Positions 54,897 through 63,857 of a DNA stretch of 64,000 nt are shown here, piece by piece. The first letter of the stretch is position 1. The number at the start of each line of letters is the position of its first letter. Source of the DNA: Hyphomicrobium facile (lineage in GTDB: Bacteria > Pseudomonadota > Alphaproteobacteria > Rhizobiales > Hyphomicrobiaceae); assembly GCF_900116175.1 (NCBI RefSeq), contig NZ_FPCH01000002.1, forward strand, positions 1,178,001-1,242,000, in the 5' to 3' direction. The notes beneath the pieces were generated by a model. The model saw only the letters and a list, made by a program, of their open reading frames with translations. It was not told where the DNA came from and ran no database searches. A program made the translations under genes and the position numbers.

Positions 54897-55002
54897 TATT
54901 CCAGAGAAAAAAGGCTAGCAGAAGCGGCCCGCGGGTCAACCGTCATGCGCGGTGAAATATTCGGCACTCGTCAAAAACAACTGCACAATTGCGGTGCAGC
55001 AT

Positions 55003-56097
55003 TCAGCCCAAAAGTCGTTTCAGGAAACCTTTCTTCGGCGGTGCAGCAAGGTTCTTACCCGCGGCACTGCCGTACTGTGAGATGTACCGCTCGCAAAGCG
55101 CGATCGATCCTTGAGTGTATTCCACGCCCATCGATTTCGCGAGTTCGGTTTCCGAATGCGATCCGATCCACGCCACGAGGAGAAGCCTCCGCAGCATGAC
55201 GAACGTCGCGATCTCGCTTTCCTCTGCCTCGCTCAAATTGCCTATGCGGCGATAGCCGCGAACCCACGCATTGAGCAGATCCGGCACCTCCGGCATATGC
55301 TCGAAGAACGAGACCGTCGTCGCGCAATCGTAAAGGAGCCAGGAAAAGCCGCAGTCGTCGAAATCGATGACCTTCACGGTGCTGCCGTCCATCAGAAGAT
55401 TGGCGAGACGCATATCGCCGTGCACGAGATTGAAGCGATCGGGCGATTTGCCGAAGTTCTCGAGACGCCGTCCGATCAGCGCGACGGCTTCGGTGATGGC
55501 CGCCGTCGCCTCCGGCGTCATGCCCATTCCGTCCTTCCAGTAGCCCCAATGAGGACGACTGCCGAGGCTGGTATCGAAATCCCAGGTGAAGCGTTCGAAC
55601 CAGACCGGCCGCCGCCACTTGCGAACATGGGCGTGCATGCGGGCCGCCGTTTCGCCGAGCATCTCGAAGCCAGCGACGTCGGTGCTCGACGGCTCAGAGC
55701 CATTCTCCCATTGAAACAGCACGACGTTGCGCGGGTTTGGCAGCCCGTCAGCCGCAACCGTCTGGATATATTCGCCGTCGAGGCCCCTGAGCGCCGTCGG
55801 CGTGGCGACGCCGGCATTTTCGCGGAGAGCCGAAAGCCATGCGAGCTCGGAAGCTATCGCAGTGCGCGAATGATATTTTTCGCGATGGACACGCAGCGCC
55901 CACTTTTGCCCCGTGCTGCTATCGACGCGATACGTTGCATTCTCGGAGACGTTTATGAGCTTGATCGTGCAGTCGCCCGGAAGGCCGTAGCGCCTTACCG
56001 CGCGCTCGGCCAGGATCTGCAATCGCTGCAACAGCTCTTCGTGTGTCGCCTCATCAGTACCCGTCATGCCTACTGCCTTGACTCCCGTGCGCTTCAT
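55003..56097 (-). CDS. Aminoglycoside-phosphotransferase-fold small-molecule kinase
   Basis: 364 residues from the ATG at 56097; an ATG at 56067 would give 354. Kinase motifs: the catalytic loop HGD (226-228) with N233, and DFD (245-247) of the metal-binding motif VIDFDD. The fold is shared by choline, homoserine, 5-hydroxylysine and ethanolamine-type kinases. Because the PLP enzyme at 43672 looks like a lyase of O-phosphorylated amino alcohols, the pair could run kinase then phospho-lyase. It follows patD by 132 bases on the same strand. Confidence 0.85.
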   Translation of the reverse strand: MKRTGVKAVGMTGTDEATHEELLQRLQILAERAVRRYGLPGDCTIKLINVSENATYRVDSSTGQKWALRVHREKYHSRTAIASELAWLSALRENAGVATPTALRGLDGEYIQTVAADGLPNPRNVVLFQWENGSEPSSTDVAGFEMLGETAARMHAHVRKWRRPVWFERFTWDFDTSLGSRPHWGYWKDGMGMTPEATAAITEAVALIGRRLENFGKSPDRFNLVHGDMRLANLLMDGSTVKVIDFDDCGFSWLLYDCATTVSFFEHMPEVPDLLNAWVRGYRRIGNLSEAEESEIATFVMLRRLLLVAWIGSHSETELAKSMGVEYTQGSIALCERYISQYGSAAGKNLAAPPKKGFLKRLLG

Positions 56098-56229
56098 TGA
56101 GAGGCGGCCTTTCGACCGCTTCTCTTTTTTGCAAACACTACGGGGCGACGGGAAAGCGAACTTGACCTCGCCGCCGTGTCAGTTGACAGGGCGGGCCGCG
56201 TGCCTCGGTGGCGCTCTGCGCAACCGCGA

Positions 56230-57657
56230 CTAGAGCTTCACCATCACGTGACGCGGTACGGTGTAATCCTCGAGCGCATACATCGAGAGATCCTTGCCGT
56301 AGCCCGACATTTTCAGGCCGCCGTGCGGCATCTCGCTGACGAGCATGAAATGGGTGTTGACCCATGTGCAGCCGTATTGCAGCCGCGACGCCACCTTCAT
56401 GCCCTTGGCGATGTCCGACGTCCAAACCGAAGACGCGAGCCCATAATCGCTGTCGTTCGCCCAGGCGATCGCTTCGTCGGCATCGTCGAACGGCGTGATC
56501 GAGACGACGGGGCCGAACACTTCCTTGCGAACGATCTCATCGTTCTGCGTGGCGCCCGCGACGACCGTCGGTTCGAAGAAGAAGCCTTTTCCTGCTGCGG
56601 GCTTACCGCCGGTGGCCATAACGATATGGTTTTGCAGACTTGCCCGGTCGACGAACGACTTCACGCGTTCCTTGTGAGCCGACGAGATCAACGGCCCGAG
56701 GTCGTTCTCGTCGTCGTTGGGCTGGTTGTACTTGAGTTCCTTCACCGCGCTCGAAAGATCGGCGACGAGGTTGTCGTAGACTTTTTTCCCGGCATAGATG
56801 CGGCACGCCGCGGTGCAATCCTGGCCGGCGTTGTAGAAGCCGAAGATCTTCACGCCCTCAACGACGGATGCTATGTCGGCATCGTCGAAAACGATGACGG
56901 GCGCCTTGCCGCCCAATTCCAAATGCGTGCGCTTGATGTTCGTGGCTGCCGCCTGCAGCACCTTCTGGCCGGTGCCGATGCTGCCCGTGAGCGACACCAT
57001 CGCGACCTTCGGATGGTTGATCAGCGCGGAGCCTGTTGTCGAACCTTTGCCGACGACGATGTTCACCACGCCTTCGGGGAAAATATCGGCGATGATCTTG
57101 CCGAGCTTCAGAAGCGTCAGAGGCGTCTGCTCGGACGGCTTCAACACGATCGTGTTGCCGCCCGCGAGCGCCGGGGCAAGCTTCCACGCCGCCATCATCA
57201 GCGGATAGTTCCACGGTGCGATGGAGCCGACGACGCCGACCGGATCACGGCGGATCATGGACGTATGGCCGGCCATGTATTCGCCGGCGACGGGGCCGTG
57301 CATGTTGCGAACGGCGCCTGCGAAGAAGCGGAAGCAATCGACGATCGCCGGCATTTCATCCTGCAGAACGCGAATGCGGGGCTTGCCGGTATTCAAGGCC
57401 TCGAGCGTGGCGAAGCCTTCAGCGTCACGCTCGATGGCATCGGCGAGCTTCAAGAGCAACGTCGAGCGTTCGCCGACGGTCGTTTGCGACCAAGCTTTAA
57501 ACGCCTTGTCCGCAGCATTGACTGCCGCATCGACCTGGGCGGCAGACGCGTCCGGCAGATTGGTGATGATCTCTTCCGTCTTCGGATTGACAACGGGTTC
57601 CGGCGCGTCCGTACCGGCAACGAAGTCAGAGCCGATCAGCATGTTGGTGTCGAGCAT
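56230..57657 (-). CDS. patD: Gamma-aminobutyraldehyde dehydrogenase
   Basis: 475 residues from the ATG at 57657, where CTGGAGGAT precedes; the ATG at 57672 is upstream of that site and unlikely. It matches E. coli PatD (YdcW) throughout: [64 protein letters not shown] and the C-terminal [23 protein letters not shown]. The catalytic Cys is in GQDCTAAC. It oxidises 4-aminobutanal to GABA in putrescine breakdown. Follows ydcV by 24 bases. Confidence 0.93.
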   Translation of the reverse strand: MLDTNMLIGSDFVAGTDAPEPVVNPKTEEIITNLPDASAAQVDAAVNAADKAFKAWSQTTVGERSTLLLKLADAIERDAEGFATLEALNTGKPRIRVLQDEMPAIVDCFRFFAGAVRNMHGPVAGEYMAGHTSMIRRDPVGVVGSIAPWNYPLMMAAWKLAPALAGGNTIVLKPSEQTPLTLLKLGKIIADIFPEGVVNIVVGKGSTTGSALINHPKVAMVSLTGSIGTGQKVLQAAATNIKRTHLELGGKAPVIVFDDADIASVVEGVKIFGFYNAGQDCTAACRIYAGKKVYDNLVADLSSAVKELKYNQPNDDENDLGPLISSAHKERVKSFVDRASLQNHIVMATGGKPAAGKGFFFEPTVVAGATQNDEIVRKEVFGPVVSITPFDDADEAIAWANDSDYGLASSVWTSDIAKGMKVASRLQYGCTWVNTHFMLVSEMPHGGLKMSGYGKDLSMYALEDYTVPRHVMVKL

Positions 57658-57681
57658 CTTATCCTCCAGCATTTAAGTCCG

Positions 57682-58500
57682 TTACTTTGAAGAGCCGCCG
57701 GTGTGTTCGCCTTCTCGCGTCAGATAATAGGCTGCGAGGATCGGCAATAGCGTTACGATGAACACGAATACGGCGACGACGTTCGTCACCGGCCTTTGAC
57801 GTGGCCGGATAAGTTCGGAAAGCATCCAGATCGGCAGAGTCGTTTGCTGACCGGCGGTGAATGTGGTGACGATCACCTCATCGAATGAGAGCGCAAACGC
57901 GAGCATGCCGCCGGCGAGCAACGCCGTCCCGATTTGTGGAAGGATGATGTGGCGGAAGGTCTGGAACGAGTTGGCGCCAAGGTCCATCGAGGCCTCGACG
58001 AGATTTCCATTCAGCCTGCGAAATCGCGCGACCGCATTGTTGTAGACGACGACGATGCAGAACGTCGCGTGGCCGAGAATGATCGTCCAGACCGAGAACG
58101 GTATGCTCATGATGTCGAAGGCGGAGCGAAGCGCGATACCCGTGATGATGCCGGGCAGCGCTATCGGCAGCACGAAGAGAAGCGAGATCGTCTCGCGGCC
58201 GAAGAAGCGGGCCCGCGAGAGGGCGGCTGCGGCAAGCGTCCCGAAAATAAGGGCGAGCACCGTCGCGATCGCCGCGACCTGCAGCGATAAGTAGAGTGGC
58301 TGCCAGATATCCGGCCGCGATGACCAGGCGACCCCGAACCATTTGGTGGTGAGGCCGGGCGGCGGGAACTCGAAGCTCTTTTCCTCGGTCGTGAAGGCGT
58401 AGAGGAAGATCAACGCCAGCGGCAGATGGAGGAACAGCAGCCCCGCAATTGCCGAGATCCGCAAGCCGAGCGGCGTTGAGCGGTTGGCTTTAGAGGACAT
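57682..58500 (-). CDS. ydcV: YdcV-like polyamine ABC permease
   Basis: 272 residues, six membrane segments, with the EAA motif region [20 protein letters not shown]. It overlaps ydcU by 11 bases. In E. coli the order ydcS-T-U-V-W is the same, which supports the names. Confidence 0.9.
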   Translation of the reverse strand: MSSKANRSTPLGLRISAIAGLLFLHLPLALIFLYAFTTEEKSFEFPPPGLTTKWFGVAWSSRPDIWQPLYLSLQVAAIATVLALIFGTLAAAALSRARFFGRETISLLFVLPIALPGIITGIALRSAFDIMSIPFSVWTIILGHATFCIVVVYNNAVARFRRLNGNLVEASMDLGANSFQTFRHIILPQIGTALLAGGMLAFALSFDEVIVTTFTAGQQTTLPIWMLSELIRPRQRPVTNVVAVFVFIVTLLPILAAYYLTREGEHTGGSSK

Positions 58501-59428
58501 TGAACGCCCCCATGCGTTTCGCCATCCAGAGATAGATGGCCATGATCAGCATCGGCACGACAGTGAAGGCCGCGGCGAGCGGGATGTTTCCGGCGGTTCC
58601 CTGAAGCGTGTAGACGGCCTGCCCGATCATCAGGCGCGAATTGCCGACGATCTGCGGGATGATGTAGTCGCCGAGCGTCAGGGAAAACGTGAAGATCGAT
58701 CCGGCGACGATGCCGGGAAGCGCCAACGGAAAGATCACTGTCCGGAAGGTCTGGCGGGGATCGGCTCCGAGGTCGGCGGACGCCTCGATGAAGTTCGCGG
58801 GAACGCGCTCGAGCGCTGCTTGCGTCGGCAGGATCATGTACGGCAGCCAGATATAGACGAAGACAAGAAACGTGCCGATATAGCTAAACGAAAGCGACGG
58901 GCCGCCCACTACGGGCAACGCGAGAATGCCGTCAAGCAGCCACCTGAGATGCAGTTCGTTCGCGAACCAGGTTATGATCCCTTCCTTGGCGAGGATCAGC
59001 TTCCAGGCATAGACCTTGACCAGATAGCTCGACCAGAGCGGCATCATGACCGCGAGATAGAAGAGAGCCTTCGTCCAGCCGCGCGCGTATCGCGCTGCAT
59101 AGTACGCAATCGGGAAAGCGATGATCGCGCTCGCGACCGTCACGAGGGCCGCCATGGTGACGGTGCGCAGAATGATCTGGGCGTTGGACGCTTCGAAAAG
59201 TTGTTCGTAGGTCGCGAGCGTGAACTCGTGAACGACGAGGCCCGAGAAATCGTCGAGCGAATAGAAGCTCTGGAGCAGAAGCGCGAACAGCGAGCCGATA
59301 TAGACGACGCCGATCCAGAGCAGCGGCGGCGTCAGCAACAGGAACGTAACGAGCTGCGGGCGCGCGAAGAACAGGTCCGAGATCGCGCCGCCGATCCCTC
59401 TCTGCCTTTCTGCTACGGCCGCGGTCAC
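58490..59428 (-). CDS. ydcU: YdcU-like polyamine ABC permease
   Basis: 312 residues from the GTG at 59428, which overlaps the ydcT stop codon (GTGA). Longer frames to 59674 would overlap ydcT. Six membrane segments, EAA motif [20 protein letters not shown]. Confidence 0.9.
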   Translation of the reverse strand: MTAAVAERQRGIGGAISDLFFARPQLVTFLLLTPPLLWIGVVYIGSLFALLLQSFYSLDDFSGLVVHEFTLATYEQLFEASNAQIILRTVTMAALVTVASAIIAFPIAYYAARYARGWTKALFYLAVMMPLWSSYLVKVYAWKLILAKEGIITWFANELHLRWLLDGILALPVVGGPSLSFSYIGTFLVFVYIWLPYMILPTQAALERVPANFIEASADLGADPRQTFRTVIFPLALPGIVAGSIFTFSLTLGDYIIPQIVGNSRLMIGQAVYTLQGTAGNIPLAAAFTVVPMLIMAIYLWMAKRMGAFNVL

Positions 59429-60444
59429 GCGCCCTCTCCCATCGCCACCATCGCGGACTTCGGCCAGATCAGAGAGACGCTGTCGCCTTTGCGCACATCC
59501 GTTCCTGCAGGCGTCGTCGCGATGAGCGCCAGTTTTTCCGTCGCGACCGTGATGCGCGTAACCGCACCTTGATAGCTGATTGCTGTGACTATTCCTTTGG
59601 CGTGCGCGCAGGCGGCGGGCACCAGGGCATTTTGAGGCGCGATCTGGATTTTTTCGGGCCTCAGGCTCGTCCACGCGGCGCGGCCGCCGTGTGTGGCTGC
59701 AAATTCAGGTGACAGCACGTTCGAAGAGCCGACGAAATCGGCGACGAAGCGCGAGGTCGGCCGTTCGTAGACGTCGGACGGCGTGCCGACCTGGACGATC
59801 TTGCCTTCGTTGAAGATTGCGACCCTGTTGGCCATCGACAGCGCCTCGCCCTGATCGTGCGTCACAAACACGAACGTTATGCCGAGGCTCGTCTGCAGCG
59901 ATTTCAATTCTTCCTGCATCTGCTCGCGGAGCTTCAGGTCGAGCGCGCCGAGCGGCTCGTCGAGCAGCAGCACTTTGGGTCCGTTGACCAGGGCCCGGGC
60001 GAGCGCAACGCGCTGGCGCTGACCGCCCGAAAGCTGCGCCGTGCGGCGGCTCTCGTAGCCCGCGAGCTTGACCATCGCGAGCGCGCTTTTTGCTTTCTCT
60101 TCTCGCTCGGCTTTGCCAACGCCCTTGATCATCAGACCGTAGGCGACGTTTTCGCCGACCGTCATGTGCGGGAACAGAGCGTAGTCCTGAAACACGGTGT
60201 TGACGTTGCGACGGTAGGGCGGCACGCCGTCGGCGGTCTCGCCGAATATTTCAATGTGGCCCTCGTCCGGCTGCTCGAAGCCGGCGATCAGGCGGAGGCA
60301 CGTCGTCTTTCCGGAGCCCGATGGACCGAGAAGGGCGAAGAATTCTCCCGGCTCAATGTCGAGAGACACGTTGTCGACGGCGCGCACTGAGCCGAAGCGA
60401 CGCGATACATTCTGAAAGCGAACTGCTGGAGACATGAAACTCAT
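59425..60444 (-). CDS. ydcT: YdcT-like polyamine ABC ATPase
   Basis: 339 residues from the ATG at 60444 (ATG at 60435 is equally possible). Walker A GPSGSGKTT, signature LSGGQRQRVALARAL, Walker B VLLLDEPLGALD, and a C-terminal TOBE domain ending TPAGTDVRKGDSVSLIW. Uptake of putrescine-like amines. Confidence 0.92.
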   Translation of the reverse strand: MSFMSPAVRFQNVSRRFGSVRAVDNVSLDIEPGEFFALLGPSGSGKTTCLRLIAGFEQPDEGHIEIFGETADGVPPYRRNVNTVFQDYALFPHMTVGENVAYGLMIKGVGKAEREEKAKSALAMVKLAGYESRRTAQLSGGQRQRVALARALVNGPKVLLLDEPLGALDLKLREQMQEELKSLQTSLGITFVFVTHDQGEALSMANRVAIFNEGKIVQVGTPSDVYERPTSRFVADFVGSSNVLSPEFAATHGGRAAWTSLRPEKIQIAPQNALVPAACAHAKGIVTAISYQGAVTRITVATEKLALIATTPAGTDVRKGDSVSLIWPKSAMVAMGEGA

Positions 60445-60450
60445 CGGATG

Positions 60451-60482
60451 CCTGCGGCCGGCCATGAGCGGCCGACCGCAGG
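60451..60482 (-). terminator. Stem-loop between ydcS and ydcT
   Basis: The arms CCTGCGG and CCGCAGG enclose the inner pair CGGCC/GGCCG around ATGAGC. Same position, after the binding-protein gene, as the stem-loop at 50106 in the other ABC operon. No T-run, so it is more likely an mRNA-stability or attenuation hairpin than a full terminator. Confidence 0.65.
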
Positions 60483-60491
60483 GAGTGTCGA

Positions 60492-61646
60492 TTACTTGCC
60501 GAGAATGGCGATGTAGTCTTTCGCCCATTGCGAATAGGGCACGCAAGAGCTTTCCTTCTCGCACTTTGCCGTCGGCGTGCGCCAGAACCAGATTTTGTCG
60601 AAGTTTCCGAAGCCGTTCGTCTCGCAGCCCGTATCCGTCAACAGTGCGTTGCCCTTGCAGGCGGACGGAACCGTCGGTACCGAACCAAACCACGAGGCTA
60701 GATCGCCCTGGAGCTTCGGGTTCAAGGAGTGCTCGAGCCACTTGTACGCGCAGTTCGGATGCTTGGCGTCGACGTGCATCATCGTCGTGTCGGCCCAACC
60801 GGTCGCACCCTCCTCAGGAATGGTCGAGGCGATGGGCTTTTTGTCAGCCTGCAGCAGGTTCACCTGATAGGGCCACGAAGACGATGCGACGACACCCTCG
60901 TTCTTGAAGTCATCGACCTGCACGGTCGCATCGTGCCAATAGCGGCCGATGAGCGCGCGTTGCGCCTGCAGCAAGGCGATGGCGGCGGCGTACTGTTCCT
61001 TATTCAGCTCGTAAGGATTCTTGATGCCGAGCTCCGGCTTCTTCTTGCTGAGGTAGAGCGCGGCGTCAGCGATGTAGATCGGGCCGTCATAAGCCTGCAC
61101 GCGGCCTTTGTTGCTCTTGCCGTCGGGAAGGTTCTGTTCCTCGAACACCACCGACCAACTCTTCGGGGCTTCCTTGAAGACGTTCGTATTATAGGCGAGC
61201 ACGTTCGGTCCCCACTGATAGGGAACGCCGTAGTGAACATCATCGACCGTATGCCACGGCGCAGTCTGCAGCCGGGGATCGATCTTCATCCAGCTCGGGA
61301 TCAGCTGAATGTTGATCGGCTGGACCTTCTTGCCGGCGACGAGTCGCAGCGATGCGTCGCCCGATGCGGTGACGAGGTCGAAGCCGCCCTGGTTCATCAG
61401 CGTGACCATCTCATCGGAGGTCGCTGCTGTCTTGACGTTGACCTTGCAGCCGGTTTCTTTTTCGAAATCCGTCACCCAGTCGTAATTCTTGTCGGACTCT
61501 CCCCGCTCGATGTAGCCGGGCCACGCTACGATATCGACCTGTCCTTCTCCTTCGCCTACGGATTTGAGCGGATCGCCCGAGACGGCGAAGCTGCCCATAA
61601 AAAGTAGCGCTCCGGCCGCAACAAGTGTCTTCCGACTGGGCATCAT
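60492..61646 (-). CDS. ydcS: YdcS-like polyamine-type binding protein
   Basis: 384 residues from the ATG at 61646, 9 bases after GGAGGAG. A Sec signal peptide (about residues 1-24) precedes the PotD/YdcS-like lobes (VDIVAWPGYIERGE, VPYQWGPNVLAYN, WLEHSLNP). It has several cysteines in the C-terminal lobe, probably disulfides. First gene of the ydcSTUV-patD operon and expected to bind a polyamine. Confidence 0.9.
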   Translation of the reverse strand: MMPSRKTLVAAGALLFMGSFAVSGDPLKSVGEGEGQVDIVAWPGYIERGESDKNYDWVTDFEKETGCKVNVKTAATSDEMVTLMNQGGFDLVTASGDASLRLVAGKKVQPINIQLIPSWMKIDPRLQTAPWHTVDDVHYGVPYQWGPNVLAYNTNVFKEAPKSWSVVFEEQNLPDGKSNKGRVQAYDGPIYIADAALYLSKKKPELGIKNPYELNKEQYAAAIALLQAQRALIGRYWHDATVQVDDFKNEGVVASSSWPYQVNLLQADKKPIASTIPEEGATGWADTTMMHVDAKHPNCAYKWLEHSLNPKLQGDLASWFGSVPTVPSACKGNALLTDTGCETNGFGNFDKIWFWRTPTAKCEKESSCVPYSQWAKDYIAILGK

Positions 61647-62021
61647 GTGTGCTTACTCCTCCGATTGCCACCCCACGGCGAAGGCTCGGAGATGCACCCC
61701 TCGCGCCCCGTCACGGATACCTTGTTGATGTTAGTTCAGGAATGGGCGACACGCTAGGGAAGCATGATCGGTTCGTCAAATGGCGCGGGAGCAAGCGGCG
61801 TGCCGGACCAGATGCACAGAGTTTGATCAGCACAGGGTCTAGGCGATTGCATTTCCGGTCGCAATTCGTAAAGGGGAACAGCAGATTGGTCACCGGTCGC
61901 GATTGGTTTGAACCGCAGGTTTTACCAATGCCGGCCGGCAGACAGGCGGAAACATCCCTGAAAGAGCACCCGGCGCAAGGGACCGCCAATACTGGTTTTT
62001 GAAAAAGCGGAGCGGGAACGA
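61647..62021. other. 375-bp divergent intergenic region, ydcS / ModE-like
   Basis: No ORF of real quality. It must contain the promoters of ydcSTUV-patD (minus) and the ModE-like gene (plus). I see no clear palindrome or riboswitch core. Confidence 0.35.
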
Positions 62022-62414
62022 ATGACGGCTATCAAGATCCGCATCGACTTTGAAGGCGAGCGCTACATCGGTCACGGACGCATTCAACTTCTCGAATTGA
62101 TCGGGGAGCATGGATCCATCGCTCAGGCCGCGAAGGCCATGGGCATGTCCTACAAGCGCGCCTGGTATTTGATGGACGAGTTCGGCGCGATGTTCGCCGA
62201 CCCGCTGATCGAACGCCAGCATGGCGGCCGTGGCGGCGGCGCCGCGAAGCTGACGCCGTTCGGCGCCGACCTCGTTCGACAGTATCGCCACATGGAGGCT
62301 CAGGCACTCAGCGTTTTCGCCAAGCCGCTGGCGTCGATCGAGAAGCATCTTGCGCGCCCCAGCAAGAGCGATCCCAAACCGGCTAAGAAACCGCCTCAAT
62401 CCGCACGCGCATGA
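62022..62414 (+). CDS. ModE-like N-terminal domain protein (stand-alone winged HTH)
   Basis: 130 residues. It matches the winged HTH of ModE (IQLLELIGEHGSIAQAAKAMGMSYKRAWYLMDE) with the wing LIERQHGGRGGGAAKLTPFGADL. ModE proteins of full length carry a C-terminal molybdate-binding pair of Mop domains; here only a short Lys/Pro-rich tail follows. So it may be a non-sensing DNA binder. It is convergent with modC, 18 bases away. Confidence 0.88.
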   Translation: MTAIKIRIDFEGERYIGHGRIQLLELIGEHGSIAQAAKAMGMSYKRAWYLMDEFGAMFADPLIERQHGGRGGGAAKLTPFGADLVRQYRHMEAQALSVFAKPLASIEKHLARPSKSDPKPAKKPPQSARA

Positions 62415-62432
62415 TCGCGCACCAATTCCGGA

Positions 62433-63119
62433 TTATGAGCCCAGCACCTCGGCGGCGGTTCCGGTGGAGACGACACGCCCGGCGTTGATCCGCACAACGC
62501 GCAATGCGAGGCGGCGCACTTCTTCGACATTGTGGGTGACGTAAACGATCGGCACTGCGAGCTCGTCACGGATCCGCTCTATCAGGCTCATGATCTCACT
62601 GCGGCGCGCATCGTCGAGTGCGGCCAGCGGTTCGTCCATCAGCAGGATGCGCGGCGAGGATAACAGGGCCCGCGCCAACGCAACGCGATGCCTTTCGCCG
62701 CCCGAGAGCGTCGCCGGGCGCCGCTTCATCAGTGATCCGATGCCGAGAACTTCGACGATCACTTCAAGCGGAAGGCCTTGATCGTGCGTGCGGGTGAACC
62801 ATTGTCCGAACTTGATGTTCTGCTGGACCGTCAAATGCGGAAAGAGTTGCGCGTCCTGAAAAACCACTCCGACGCGGCGCCGGTGCATCGGGATGAAGAT
62901 CCCGGCCTCAGTATCCGTCAACACGTTACCCGCAACGACGATACGCCCGCGAGCGGGGCGCTGGACGCCGGCAATCAAATTGAGAATGCTTGTCTTACCC
63001 GAGCCCGAGGGGCCGAACAGCGCGGTCAGCGCGCTGTTGCTTTCGAAGTCAACATCGAGGGTGAAATCCGGCCGCCTTTGCAAAGCCCGGACGCTGAGCA
63101 GTGATTGCTTTTCCTTCAT
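62433..63119 (-). CDS. modC: Molybdate ABC transporter ATPase (no TOBE domain)
   Basis: 228 residues from the ATG at 63119; it starts within the modB stop (ATGA). Walker A GPSGSGKTS, signature LSGGERHRVALARAL, Walker B ILLMDEPLAALD, H-loop VTHNVEEV. E. coli ModC has about 350 residues and a C-terminal Mop domain; this one ends after the ATPase domain (GTAAEVLGS). Confidence 0.9.
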   Translation of the reverse strand: MKEKQSLLSVRALQRRPDFTLDVDFESNSALTALFGPSGSGKTSILNLIAGVQRPARGRIVVAGNVLTDTEAGIFIPMHRRRVGVVFQDAQLFPHLTVQQNIKFGQWFTRTHDQGLPLEVIVEVLGIGSLMKRRPATLSGGERHRVALARALLSSPRILLMDEPLAALDDARRSEIMSLIERIRDELAVPIVYVTHNVEEVRRLALRVVRINAGRVVSTGTAAEVLGS

Positions 63120-63814
63120 TCGAATACGGCAATGCGCCTTTGAATGCGGCGGTTCAACACTTCCGACAGGATGAGCGCCACCATGGCGATGACGATCGAA
63201 ACGCACGATAGCCGAAGTGCTTCCGACTCGCCCCCTGGAACTTGCGTAAAGGTGTAGATCGCCGACGGGATCGTCTGCGTCTCGCCGGGGATGTTCGAGA
63301 CGAACGTGATCGTCGCGCCGAATTCGCCCAACGCCTTTGCAAAACACAGAATTGCGCCGACCAAAACGCCGGGAAGAGCCAGCGGCAACGTCACGAGAAG
63401 GAAGGTCCAGTATGGGTTGGCGCCGAGCGTACCGGCGGCCGTCTCGAGCCGCCGGTCAATCGCTTCGAATGAAAGCCGTATCGCTCGCAGCATCAAGGGG
63501 AAACCCATGACGCCGCAAGCGAGTGCTGCGCCTGTCCACCGAAACGAAAACGTGATGCCGAAGAGGTCGTAAATTCCCTTTCCGAGCACACCTTGCTTGC
63601 CGAATGCCAGCAACAAAAAGTATCCCGTTACGACGGGCGGCAAGACGAGTGGCAGGTGCAGAAAACCGTCAAGGATGATCTTGCCTGGAAAGCGCCAGCG
63701 CGCCAGCGCGTAGGCGGCGAGAAGCGCAACCGGAAGACCGACCAGCGTTCCGACGGTGGCGACGCGTAGACTGAGCTCGATCGCCATCCACGCATCGGGA
63801 GAAAATCCAAACAC
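63116..63814 (-). CDS. modB: Molybdate ABC transporter permease
   Basis: 232 residues, five or six membrane segments and the EAA-type motif ETAAGTLGANPYWTFLLVTLPLALPG. It overlaps modC by 4 bases and follows modA. Confidence 0.93.
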   Translation of the reverse strand: MFGFSPDAWMAIELSLRVATVGTLVGLPVALLAAYALARWRFPGKIILDGFLHLPLVLPPVVTGYFLLLAFGKQGVLGKGIYDLFGITFSFRWTGAALACGVMGFPLMLRAIRLSFEAIDRRLETAAGTLGANPYWTFLLVTLPLALPGVLVGAILCFAKALGEFGATITFVSNIPGETQTIPSAIYTFTQVPGGESEALRLSCVSIVIAMVALILSEVLNRRIQRRIAVFE

Positions 63815-63857
63815 TGACCCGCCTTTCGGTTTCTGCGCTTTCCGTGGTTCGACAGCG

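Noticed and set aside
56230-57657. Betaine aldehyde dehydrogenase (betB)
   Set aside because: The sequence and the ydcSTUV neighbours match PatD/YdcW much better.
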